From the NCBI RefSeq assembly GCF_001189365.1, contig NZ_LFJJ01000026.1, positions 1-39,848 on the forward strand: 39,848 nucleotides of DNA, given 5' to 3'. This DNA is from Candidatus Burkholderia verschuerenii. GTDB lineage: Bacteria; Pseudomonadota; Gammaproteobacteria; Burkholderiales; Burkholderiaceae. This document shows, piece after piece, positions 25,756 to 34,942 of the stretch. The notes under the pieces were generated by a model. The model made no database searches. It worked only from the letters and a program-made list of their open reading frames with translations, and was not told where the DNA came from. The number at the start of each line of letters is the position of its first letter. Position 1 is the first letter of the stretch. Made by a program: the position numbers and the translations under genes.

Positions 25756-28554
25756 ATGAAGCACGCGACATTGGTAGACGACATCCGTCGGCGGATCGGC
25801 GCATTCGCGACAACGCCGCTGCGTGAGGCCGCGCATTCGCTGCTCGCCGCGCTGCGTTATGCATCGTGCGATGCATGCGCGACCGCTTCCGTGCAGGCCT
25901 TTCGCGAGCGATACGATGCGCATGGCGCGATGCGCAACTGCTGCTCGACGATGCGGATTCGTGCGCGTTCGTCGCCATCGAGTTGAACGATAGCCGCGCG
26001 CTGGCCGATATCGCGCGTCGTCTGCATCGCGTGTTTGCGGGGCCGCTGGTCGTGATCTTCCGCGCCGGCACGCATCTCTCGTTCGCGTTCGTGTTGCGCG
26101 CATCGCAACTCGATGACGATCCGCACGCGCTCGAAAAAGTCACGATGCTGCGCGACGTCGACATCGCTGATCCGCATATCGGGCATCTCGATGTCATCGC
26201 GTCGCTGGTGCGCAAAACGGGCGTGCCTTCGATCGACGTGGAACGCTTGAGCAAGCGCTTTTATCGCGATATCGCAAACTGGTATGGCTGGGCGCTCCAG
26301 CAATTCGACCTCGAACACGACGAAAAGCATCGCGCGACGGCGTTGATCCGTCTGCTCACGCGCATGGTGTTCTGCCGGTTCCTGAAGGAACAAGGTCTGC
26401 TGCCCGCGGGTCCTTTCCATGAACGCGAATGGCGCGAGTCGCTGGATTTGCCCTTCGAAACCAGCGAAGCAAGCGACTCGTTTCCCGACCACTTGTTCTT
26501 CGAGCCCGAGCGCGGCTTGCTGCGTATTCTTGACGCGTACAAGTTCACGCTGATCGAAAACACGCCGGTCGAGGAAGAGATGGCGCTCGATCCCGAACTG
26601 CTCGGCAAGGTCTTCGAAAACCTGCTCGCGTCATACAACAACGAGACGCGCATCACCGCGCGCAAGCAGACGGGCTCGTTCTATACGCCGCGTCCGATCG
26701 TCGACTACATGGCGGATGCATCGCTCAAGCTCTATCTCGCCGATGCGCTGAAGGCGTGCGGATCGAACGAGCGCGATATCGACGCTGGACTCGACACGCT
26801 GTTCGCTTATACGGAGCGCGTGCATCCATTCTCCGATCGCGAAGTCGCCGCGCTGCTGGACGCGATTCGACGCTGCCGGATTCTCGATCCCGCCTGCGGC
26901 TCCGGCGCGTTTCCGATGGGCGTATTGCACAAGCTCGTGCATGTGCTGCGCAAGCTCGATCCTCACGGCGACGATTACCATCACAAGCGTCATCTGATCG
27001 AAAACTGCCTGTACGGTGTCGATATTCAACCGCTCGCCATCCAGATCAGCAAGCTGCGCATGATGATTTCGCTGCTCGCCGACGATCGCGCGTTATCGGT
27101 TACCGACACGAAGTTCACCACGGCCAACGCGCTGATAGATTGCGATGAATCGTTCAAGGAAGGCTTCGATATCGTCATCGGCAATCCGCCGTACTACAAG
27201 GAAAACGACGACAAGCGCCGCTTCGACGGGCTGCGCGATTTGCCGTGCTATCAAGGCAAGATGGACGTGTGGTATCTGTTCGCCGATGCCGGGCTCGACA
27301 TGCTGAAGCCGCGCGGCGTGCTGTCCTTCATCGCGACCAACAACTGGACCACCAACGCGGGCGCATCGAAACTGCTCAACCGGATACTGCGCGATGCGGC
27401 CATCGTCGACTTCGAGCATCACCGCATTTTCGAGGACGCGAGCATCCAGACGATGATCATGACGCTGCGCAAAGACGCATCCAGTGCGACATATCGCGCG
27501 ACGGTGGCGAAGGCCGCGGACGACTTCACGAAGCAGGATATGTCGACGCTGAAGCGGTTTCATGTCGATATCGATCGCGTCGCGTCGATGGACAAGCCCT
27601 TGTCGTTCAATCCGGCCGAGCGGACGTCGATACTCGACTTGATCGCCGAGGCCGGCAACTTTAGATTGCTCAAGTCGGAGATCGCGCAAGGCATCGTGCC
27701 GAATCCGGATCGCGTGAATGCGCGCAACATCGAAACCATCGGCGCAAAAAACGCCAGGGCGCGCGGCATCGCGGTAGGCGACGGCGTGTTCGTGCTGAAC
27801 GAACGCGAGTGCGCGTCGATCGATCGCGCGGAGCAGGGGCATCTCAAGCCGCTGTACGAGCCGGTGCATATCGGTCGATACGTTCTCAAGCCGACGAACC
27901 TCAAGATTATCTACGCGAAGAAGGGCGCATTCGATGCGACGCGCGCCGTCGATCGTCGCGCACCTGAACCTGTTCAAAGAGATCATGGAAAGCCGGCGCG
28001 AAAACCGCAGCGGACAACTTGCGGTTCATCATTTGCATTGGCCGCGTGACGAAGCGTTTTTTGCAGCAGGAGAAAAGATTCTTGCGCCGCGAAAATGCAT
28101 TATGCCCGCGTTTTTATATGTCGAGGATGAAGCCTACGTCATGCTGTCGGTCAATGTGATCAGGACGCGGCGAATCGATATGCGATATTTATCCGTAATC
28201 CTAAATTCATCGGTCGTACGATACTGGCTGCGTCATCGCGGCAATATGCATGGCAGCAATTTTCAGATTGATGCCGCGCCTCTGCAGCAAATACCCATCG
28301 CAAGCGCGACGCAAAAACAGCGGGATGTCATCGCGAGTCTTCAGGAACAGTGTCGCGAAGCCACGCCGCTTATCGAAGCGTGCGTGATCGAATGCTACTT
28401 CGGTGCGCGCGACGTTTCTTTTATCGATGCGGCTGCAAAACATCTCGATGATCCGCAATCGCTTGACACGCCTTCATCCGATATCGTGCAACGGCTGACT
28501 CGCCTCGTCGAGCACGGCCCCGACTGGTCCGCGCTCGTCCGCGGCGACTGCTGA
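25756..28554 (+). pseudogene. Type IIG (Eco57I-like) restriction-modification protein, two frameshifts
   Basis: ATG 25756 (weak GAAGG) starts a protein of about 933 residues. Frame 1 covers 58 residues to YDAHGA, where one G appears lost near 25933. Frame 2 begins DAQLLLDDADSCAFVAIEL and contains LEKVTMLRDVDI, then KRFYRDIANWYGWAL, both typical of Eco57I-type fused enzymes. The N6-adenine methyltransferase has motif I LDPACGSGAF (about residue 377) and catalytic motif IV NPPYYKE (about 476). The specificity region follows. Near 27941-27946 one CG has been lost from a CGCGCG run. The true tail APSIVAHLNLFKEIMESRREN to TGA 28554 continues in the third frame. The N-terminal region should hold the nuclease. 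Both ends are separated from the methylase core, so restriction is presumably lost; a methylase-only product from an internal start is possible but lacks the C-terminal specificity part. Confidence 0.9.
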
Positions 28555-29439
28555 CACTTGCGCCTTGACCTCGCGAATAAAGCGCGCGAGCGGCCCGTTG
28601 AATTCATCGTCGTGCTTCCACACGAACTCGACCGGATACTTGAGCGTCAACTCCGGATGCGTGACGAGCCGCGTCGCCGACGGATGGCTGTGCACGGACG
28701 TATCCGGCACGATCGAATAGCCGATGCCCGCCGCCACTAGGCCGAGGATGGTCATCGTGTCGCCGCCGAGTTGCACGATATTCGGCGAGAATCCGGCGAG
28801 CTGACATTGCCGAATCAGGAAGTCGTAATAGGGCGGCGCGGCATCGCGATCGAACCACACGCACGGCTTGTCGGCGAGATCCACGAGACGCTGCGGCACG
28901 TCGAACGCCGCATCCGCGCGATCCGGCACGGCGAGCCGCAGGCCGCAATTGAACACCGTCACCGCTTCGAAACGCGGATCGCGCAGATCGCGCCAGCCGA
29001 AGAAGCCGCCATCGAGCTTGCCTTCGATCAGCGCATCCATCTGCTTCACCGCGAGCAGCGGCTCGACATAGAGCGAGATATCCGGATGACTCTGCCGAAA
29101 GTTATTGATGTGCGCAAGAATCGTCGGATGCCATCCGTACGTCGGCGATACGCCGATGCGCAAGGTGCCCGCGCTGCCTTGCGCGACGCGCAGCGCACGT
29201 TGCCGCGCGGATTCCATATCGATCAGCAGACGCCGCGCATCGAGCGCGAACTGCGCGCCCGCCGCCGTCAGTTCGACGCCGCGCGCATTGCGTGAAAACA
29301 GCGCCGCGCCGAGTTCCTCTTCGAGATCGCGAATCTGCCGGCTCAATGCCGGCTGCACGATATGCAATTGACGCGCCGCCGCAGCCACACTCCCTGAATC
29401 CGCGACGGCGAGAAAGTACCGCAAATGCCTGAGATCCAT
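28474..29439 (-). CDS. LysR-family regulator of the second MHS/M20 module
   Basis: Intact, 321 residues from ATG 29439 (MDLRHLRYFLAVADSGSVAAAA); a longer reading to 29481 would cross a palindrome and is less likely. HTH at residues 1-60 (RQLHIVQPALSRQIRDLEEEL), effector domain to 300. It is divergent from the MHS transporter gene and likely controls it with the amidohydrolase. The 3' end overlaps the restriction-modification gene tail to tail by 81 bases. Confidence 0.88.
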   Translation of the reverse strand: MDLRHLRYFLAVADSGSVAAAARQLHIVQPALSRQIRDLEEELGAALFSRNARGVELTAAGAQFALDARRLLIDMESARQRALRVAQGSAGTLRIGVSPTYGWHPTILAHINNFRQSHPDISLYVEPLLAVKQMDALIEGKLDGGFFGWRDLRDPRFEAVTVFNCGLRLAVPDRADAAFDVPQRLVDLADKPCVWFDRDAAPPYYDFLIRQCQLAGFSPNIVQLGGDTMTILGLVAAGIGYSIVPDTSVHSHPSATRLVTHPELTLKYPVEFVWKHDDEFNGPLARFIREVKAQVSAVAADERGPVGAVLDEASQPLHDIG

Positions 29440-29457
29440 GATTATTATCGTAATCAT
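29438..29457. promoter_or_regulatory. Perfect AT-rich palindrome over the LysR3 start
   Basis: ATGATTA, six bases (TTATCG), TAATCAT is a perfect 7-bp inverted repeat covering the start codon of LysR3. It is unusually AT-rich for the window. It could be the LysR3 operator; partial agreement with a Fur box (GATAAT/ATTATC hexamers) is an alternative. Confidence 0.5.
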
Positions 29458-29618
29458 TGGCGAGAGGCAGTAGCGTCGCACGCCAAAATCCCCGCGAAAA
29501 GACGCACTTACCCGTGCTGCACTGCGCTATGCATCGAAGGTATAGGCCGTATTTTTGAACAGTATGCGGGCGTTTCGGGCGATCGGGCGTACTGTGGACG
29601 ACATCAAAATTCCAGAGG

Positions 29619-30932
29619 ATGTCCTTCATGCGACGACCCGATACCCAACTCGATGCCGCCACCGAGCGCAAGACTTTCGCCGCCGCGGCAGTCGGCAATC
29701 TGCTAGAGATCTACGATTTCATCGCTTACGGCATCTTCGCAGTTCCCATCTCCCGCACGTTCTTCGCGACTCACTCCGAGTTCATCTCACTGCTTCTGAC
29801 CTTTCTGACCTTCGCGGTGGGCTTCGTCGCGCGGCCGTTCGGCGCGCTCGTGCTCGGGCGGTATGCGGATCGCGTCGGGCGGCGTCGCGCATTGAGCCTC
29901 ACGCTCACGTTGATGGCCGCGAGCACGCTGGTGCTGGCGGTGTGTCCGTCGTATGCGTCGATCGGTATCGCCGCGCCGATCATCGTCACGTGCGGACGCT
30001 TGCTGCAAGGCTTTTCGGCGGGCGGGGAGATCGGCGGTTCGGTGGCGATGCTGGTCGAAAACGCGCCCGGCACGCGGCAGGGATTCGCATCGTCGTTCCA
30101 GCAGATGTCGCAAGGCGGCGGCGCATTGCTCGCCGGTCTGGTCGGTCTCGCGCTGACGAACCTCTTCAGCGACGTGCAGATCAGCGGCGGCGCATGGCGT
30201 ATCGCCTTCGCGTTCGGCTTGCTGATCGGGCCGGTCGGCTGGTATATCCGCAGCTCGATTCCCGAGACGCGCGCCTTCGAGGAAGCGAAACGCGAAGCCG
30301 CGCCTCCGCTCTTGCCGACGCTTGTCGCGCATCGCTGGCAACTGCTTGGCGGCGTCGCGATCATGGTGTTCTGGACCATCGCCACTTACGTGTCGAACTA
30401 CTTCACGACGTATTCGGTGCGCGAGCTGCATATGACGATGTTGCAAAGCTATCTCGGCCAGCTCGCCTACGGCATCACGATGGTCGTGATGTGCCCGATC
30501 ATCGGCAAGCTGTCCGATCGTATCGGCGTGAGAAAGCCGATGCTGTTCGGCGCGCTGCTGACTGCCATAAGCGCGTATCCGCTGTTCTGGCTGCTCGCGC
30601 ATCATCCGGGGCCGGGGCCCTTGATGATGGTTCAGGCATGCATCGGCTTGCTGCTGGCGTGCTATGCGGCGTGCGCATCGAGCGTGCTCGCGGATATCTT
30701 TCCGACGCGCTTTCGCGCGACCGGCGTCGGCTTCGCGTATGCGATCGGCGTCACGGTGTTCGGCGGCCTCACGCCGCTGGCGGTGACGAGTCTTATCGAC
30801 CTGACCGGTGACAAGCTCGTGATCGGTTATTACCTGGCGGCCGCCGCTGTCATCAGCAGTATTGCGGTGGCGATCGCGACGCCGAAGCGCGAAGCGCGTG
30901 TCGAGCCGTCGGCGCAAGTGGCTGTCGAATAA
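29619..30932 (+). CDS. MHS-type MFS transporter
   Basis: Intact, 437 residues from ATG 29619 (an ATG at 29628 has a better-spaced GAGG and may be the true start). 12 helices; helix 1 GNLLEIYDFIAYGIFA, loop GRYADRVGRRRAL, conserved GFSAGGEIGGSVAMLVE. Likely a proton symporter for an organic acid or acyl amino acid, given the M20 amidohydrolase 18 bases downstream. Confidence 0.9.
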   Translation: MSFMRRPDTQLDAATERKTFAAAAVGNLLEIYDFIAYGIFAVPISRTFFATHSEFISLLLTFLTFAVGFVARPFGALVLGRYADRVGRRRALSLTLTLMAASTLVLAVCPSYASIGIAAPIIVTCGRLLQGFSAGGEIGGSVAMLVENAPGTRQGFASSFQQMSQGGGALLAGLVGLALTNLFSDVQISGGAWRIAFAFGLLIGPVGWYIRSSIPETRAFEEAKREAAPPLLPTLVAHRWQLLGGVAIMVFWTIATYVSNYFTTYSVRELHMTMLQSYLGQLAYGITMVVMCPIIGKLSDRIGVRKPMLFGALLTAISAYPLFWLLAHHPGPGPLMMVQACIGLLLACYAACASSVLADIFPTRFRATGVGFAYAIGVTVFGGLTPLAVTSLIDLTGDKLVIGYYLAAAAVISSIAVAIATPKREARVEPSAQVAVE

Positions 30933-30950
30933 ATCCAACTCCAAGTGAAC

Positions 30951-32192
30951 ATGATGGACCGAATTCAATTGAACGACCCGCGCCTCGATGCGATCGAGCC
31001 CGAACTCATCCGCATTCGACGGCATCTGCATGCGCATCCCGAACTGCGCCACGAAGAGCGCGATACGTCCGCTTATGTCGCGAGCCTGCTGACGCAATGG
31101 GGCATCCATGTCGAGCGCGATATCGGCGGTTATGGGCTGGTCGGCGTGCTGCGTCGTGGTAACGGCACGCGCTCGATCGGCCTGCGCGCCGACATGGATG
31201 CCTTGCCGATGCAGGAACATAACCGCTTCGCGCATGCATCGCGCGTGGCGGGCCGCATGCATGCGTGCGGTCACGACGGCCATACCGCGATGCTGCTCGG
31301 GGCGGCACGTTATCTCGCGGAACACGGCGGCTTCGACGGCACGGTGAACTTCATTTTCCAGCCCGCCGAGGAAGGCGGCGCGGGCGCGCGTCTGATGATC
31401 GAAGACGGCCTGTTCGAACGCTGCCCGATGGATGCGGTGTTCGGCGCGCACAACTGGCCGGGCATCGCGGCGGGGCATGTCGCGCTGCGTCCGGGCGCGA
31501 TCATGGCGTCGAGCAATACCTTCAGTCTGGAATTGACGGGCGTCGGCTCGCATGCCGCGCAACCGCATCGCAGTGTCGATCCAGTGCTGGCGGCGACCTC
31601 GGTAGTGCAGACGTGGCAGAGCATCGTGTCGCGCAATCTCGATCCGAAGGAAGCGGCGGTGCTGTCGGTTACCGAGATTCACGCGGGCAGCGCGGGCAAC
31701 GTGATCCCCGGTCACGCGCGCTTGAGCGGCACGGTGCGCGCATTCAGCGACGACGTGCTCGATCTGATCGAGCGGCGCATGCGGGAGATCGCGCAGGGCA
31801 TCGCGGAGGCGCACGGCGTGCGCGCGGAGTTTCGCTTCGATCGCGTCTATCCGGCGCTGATCAACGACGCGCGATCGACCGATTTCGCCGCGCGCGTGCT
31901 GAGCGATCTGATCGGCGATACGCGCGTCGATGCGCAAGTCGATCCGCAGATGCCGTCCGAGGATTTCGCGTTCTATATGAAGCACCGTCCGGGCTGCTAT
32001 GTGTTTATCGGCAACGGCGACGGTTCGGAGTATGGCAACTGCGGCTGCGCGATTCCGCTGCATAACCCGAACTACGATTTCAACGATGCCGTGCTGAAAA
32101 CGGGCGTGGCGTGGTGGGTATCGCTCGCGCGGGAATGGCTGGCGGCCGGTGCGACAGTCGCGCGTCATGCGGAAGAAATGCACGTCTTATAA
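30951..32192 (+). CDS. M20-family amidohydrolase (second copy)
   Basis: Intact, 413 residues. ATG 30951 is chosen over the GTG at 30945; RBS is weak in either case, suggesting coupling to the transporter 18 bases upstream. Metal-site motifs MHACGHDGHT (Cys106, His108, His111) and QPAEEGG (Glu140, Glu141) fall at exactly the same residue numbers as in the paralog at 11854. It would hydrolyse N-acyl/N-aroyl amino acids. A C-terminal insert near YGNCGCAIPLHNPNYDFND distinguishes it from the first copy. Confidence 0.9.
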   Translation: MMDRIQLNDPRLDAIEPELIRIRRHLHAHPELRHEERDTSAYVASLLTQWGIHVERDIGGYGLVGVLRRGNGTRSIGLRADMDALPMQEHNRFAHASRVAGRMHACGHDGHTAMLLGAARYLAEHGGFDGTVNFIFQPAEEGGAGARLMIEDGLFERCPMDAVFGAHNWPGIAAGHVALRPGAIMASSNTFSLELTGVGSHAAQPHRSVDPVLAATSVVQTWQSIVSRNLDPKEAAVLSVTEIHAGSAGNVIPGHARLSGTVRAFSDDVLDLIERRMREIAQGIAEAHGVRAEFRFDRVYPALINDARSTDFAARVLSDLIGDTRVDAQVDPQMPSEDFAFYMKHRPGCYVFIGNGDGSEYGNCGCAIPLHNPNYDFNDAVLKTGVAWWVSLAREWLAAGATVARHAEEMHVL

Positions 32193-32219
32193 TCATCAGA
32201 CGAATAAATTTCAGTGTAC

Positions 32220-32262
32220 CAAAAAGAAAAAAGCGTCGTGCGGGAGGAGTGCCGCACGACGC
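32220..32262 (-). terminator. Rho-independent terminator for a minus-strand transcript
   Basis: GCGTCGTGCGG (32233-32243) and CCGCACGACGC (32252-32262) form a perfect 11-bp stem with an 8-base loop. On the minus strand it is followed by six T, C, five T. The T tract is only on the minus-strand exit side, so it ends a leftward transcript; it may also block the rightward M20 transcript. Confidence 0.8.
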
Positions 32263-32485
32263 CTGAAATGCTCATCCGCCGGGGTGTGGAAGAGCTTCGT
32301 TACGGGAATAATCATAACGCTGTGGGCGCAATTCAATTCGTCGGAAAGGGGTGGTTTTCCCCCGGATTTCAAGCAATTGAACCTCGCCGCGCGCACGCCG
32401 AATGACATCGAAACGCCATAAACTTACGGTCTGGTTTCGATAAAAAATACATAGACATGCGAAGCAATTGGCTTGTCTCGTCGCC

Positions 32486-32514
32486 TTGACAGATGCATGC
32501 GGCCTTCCTACGAT
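32486..32514 (+). promoter_or_regulatory. Sigma-70 promoter of the MRJP-like gene
   Basis: TTGACA (32486-32491), 17-base spacer, TACGAT (32509-32514): consensus -35, optimal spacing and a good -10, 28 bases before the start codon. Confidence 0.75.
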
Positions 32515-32541
32515 CAATCGACACGATCCAAAGGAGACGCG

Positions 32542-33720
32542 ATGCATCACGACGACCCACGCGGGCCCATGCGCCGACGCGTTCTCGTAGCATTGGGCGC
32601 GAGCGCGCTCGGCGCAGCTTACGACATGACGTTGTTCGCCGCCGGCCACGACACCGCGACACTCGAAACCGTGGCGACGTTCGGCGACGACTTCAGGCTG
32701 GTGGGCATCGGTGTATCGAAGCAAGGGCGCGTATTCGCGACCGCGCCTGCATCGGCGAAGCGCTCGCGTTACAGCATGGTCGAAGTCGATCCCGCGACCG
32801 GCGCGATGACGCCGTTCCCCGACGAAAGCTGGAACGTCTTCAAGCCCGACGAGGACGGCACGCATCAATGGATATCGGTGCAGGCGCTGTGGGTCGACGA
32901 GCGCGATCATCTGTGGGCGCTCGATTCGTCGCTGACATCGGTGGATCAGGGCAAGCAGCCGCCCAAGCTGATCGAGTTCGATCTCGCGACGAAGCAGATT
33001 GTGCGTCAGATCGAATACGGCAAGGTGGTGACGCCGAAGGATTCGCTGAACGATATCCGCATAGATCTGAAACACGGCTATGCATATCTGAGCAATGCGG
33101 GCAATCAGGGCGGCATTGCGGTCACCGATCTGAAGACCAACGAATCGCGTCTGCTGCTCGCGGGCGACCGCTCCAGCGTGTCCGATCCGCAGCAGCATCT
33201 GATGTTCGGCGATCGCATTGCGCGCAAAGGTGATGGCAGCGTGCTCGTGCTGCAGACCGACGGCATCGCGATATCGCCTGATCGGCAATGGGTCTATTCG
33301 CGGCCGCTGACGGATCATCATTACTGGCGCGTGCCGACGGCGGCGTTGATCGATGCCTCGCTATCGCCGGAGGCGCTGTCGAAGCGCGTGCAATCGCTCG
33401 GCGATGGCGCGTTGACCGGCGGCCTGATCATGAGCCCGGCGGGCGTGCTGTACGGCGGCGATCTGGAGAATCGCACGGTGGTGGCGTTCGATGTGATCGA
33501 GCACGACGGCACGCCGTGGCTCAGGCAAAAGACTTTCATTGGCAGGCATCCGCAATTGTCGTGGGCGGATGGCTTTGCGATCTCGCAAGGGTATCTGTAT
33601 ATCGCGGATTCGCATCTGCATGAGTTGAACAATTTCTCGAACGGTTATCCGCGAAAAAGGCGTTTCGCGATCTTTCGCGCGCGGCTGCCGAAGCAACCCG
33701 CCGGACAATTCGCCGGATGA
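32542..33720 (+). CDS. Yellow/major royal jelly protein-family (MRJP) protein
   Basis: Intact, 392 residues; ATG 32542 is chosen for AAGGAGA eight bases upstream and because the upstream in-frame extension overlaps the promoter. An N-terminal hydrophobic stretch after MRRR (VLVALGASALGAAYDMTLFAA) suggests an export signal. The body has repeated blade-like strands (RLVGIGVSKQGRVFATAP; LWALDSS; HGYAYLSNAGNQGGIAVTD; AGVLYGGDLENRTVVAFD) as in the bacterial MRJP/Yellow six-bladed propeller family. The biochemical role of bacterial members is unknown. Confidence 0.82.
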   Translation: MHHDDPRGPMRRRVLVALGASALGAAYDMTLFAAGHDTATLETVATFGDDFRLVGIGVSKQGRVFATAPASAKRSRYSMVEVDPATGAMTPFPDESWNVFKPDEDGTHQWISVQALWVDERDHLWALDSSLTSVDQGKQPPKLIEFDLATKQIVRQIEYGKVVTPKDSLNDIRIDLKHGYAYLSNAGNQGGIAVTDLKTNESRLLLAGDRSSVSDPQQHLMFGDRIARKGDGSVLVLQTDGIAISPDRQWVYSRPLTDHHYWRVPTAALIDASLSPEALSKRVQSLGDGALTGGLIMSPAGVLYGGDLENRTVVAFDVIEHDGTPWLRQKTFIGRHPQLSWADGFAISQGYLYIADSHLHELNNFSNGYPRKRRFAIFRARLPKQPAGQFAG

Positions 33721-33832
33721 AATAACGACGGAATCCTAATCAATAATCGACCACCTCGGGCAGCCACGCATCCCGCATAATTTCGACCGACGTGCACGAA
33801 TCGCGCCTTGCTGCTAGATTACCGTTCAGCCG

Positions 33833-33858
33833 ATTTGCCGAACGAATTTGCCGAACGA
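33833..33858 (+). repeat. 13-bp perfect tandem duplication in the catalase leader
   Basis: ATTTGCCGAACGA occurs twice without a gap, ending 11 bases before the catalase-like start codon and next to the GAGAGAGG RBS. It is similar in kind to the coding-sequence duplications elsewhere in the window. Confidence 0.9.
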
Positions 33859-33868
33859 GAGAGAGGTC

Positions 33869-34942
33869 ATGGCCGACAGACCCGATTCCTCCGCTTCCCC
33901 CGCATCGCCATTGCGTTCGCTGGTCCTGATCGCCGTGATCGTGGCCGTGCTGGTGCTGGCCTTCGCCTATACGGCGGGCTGGCTCACGCCCGGACGTCTC
34001 ACGCCGTCGAAGATCGTGGGCAGCCTCGCGCCGCCAGGCGGACCCGCGCTCGGCTTCCGCCGCAATCACGCGAAGGGTATCTGCTTTACGGGCAGCTTCG
34101 AATCGACGGGCGCCGCCGCATCTTTGTCCAGGGCGGCGATCTTCGCGCCGGGCTCGTATCCGGTGACGGGACGCTTCAATCTGGCCACCGCCGACCCCAA
34201 GGCCTCCGATGCGATGGCCCGCGTGCGCGGCATCGGCCTGCGCGTCGTCGCGCCCGACGGCAGCGAATGGCGCTCCGCGATGATCGACGCGCCGTTCTTC
34301 CCCGTCGCGACCGTCAAGGGCTTCTACGACCTGCAACGCGCGCTCGCCGACAAGAGCAATCCCGACGCGATGAAAAACTTCGCCGCCGCACATCCGGAGA
34401 TCGGCGCGTTCGGCAAGTGGGCCGGCAGCGCGCCGTTCACGGGTTCGTATGCGGAGGAGCAGTACAACAGCCTCAACAGCTTCGTGTTCACCAATGCGTA
34501 GGGACAGGATCAGGTCGTGCGCTGGTCCTTCGTGCCGGCGGAGCATCCCGAGCATCTTTCGGCTGATCAATTGAAGCAGCGCGGCCCGAATTTCCTCGAC
34601 GGCGAAATCACCCAGCGCGTGCAGACCGCGCCGCAACGCTGGTCGATGATCGTCACGCTCGCCAATCCCGGCGATCCGACCGCCGATCCGAGCAAGGCGT
34701 GGCCGGACGATCGTCGTACGGTGGTCGCGGGGACGCTGGTCGTGAAGGCGATCGAACCGGAGCCGGACGGTCGTCCGTGCCGCGATCTCAACTTCGATCC
34801 CACCGTGCTGCCCGCCGGCATGCACGTCTCCGACGATCCGTTTCCGGCGGCGCGATCGGCGGCGTATTCGGTGTCGTTCAACCGTCGCACGGCCGAGGAC
34901 AAGGATTATCCGCATACCGAATCGCAAGGAGCCAAGCCATGA
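33869..34942 (+). pseudogene. Catalase-family (SrpA-like) peroxidase, in-frame TAG
   Basis: ATG 33869 begins a membrane-anchored protein: helix at residues 11-35 (SLVLIAVIVAVLVLAFAYTAGW), then the mini-catalase domain with the distal His in RRNHAKGICFTG and FESTG. Codon 211 (34499-34501) is TAG after FVFTNA. The same frame continues as GQDQVVRWSFVPAEHPEHL through the end of the family at TGA 34942, so the TAG is a point nonsense (CAG or AAG likely). Intact length would be 357 residues. The role would be heme peroxidase activity coupled with the cytochrome b561 whose start overlaps its stop. Unless suppressed, the product lacks its C-terminal 40 per cent. Confidence 0.9.

Larger units (their letters stand above)
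32193..32541. other. 349-bp non-coding interval
   Basis: No convincing gene. It is AT-richer than its surroundings at both ends and contains a minus-strand terminator (32220-32262) and the plus-strand promoter of the MRJP-like gene. The stretch 32264-32460 has no recognisable protein on either strand; on the minus strand it could encode a small RNA ending at the terminator, or be the remnant of a lost gene. Confidence 0.5.

Noticed and set aside
29787-32183. 798-residue minus-strand open frame
   Set aside because: It is opposite intact MHS and M20 genes, has extreme Arg/His/Ala composition and no motifs. It is a codon-bias artefact.
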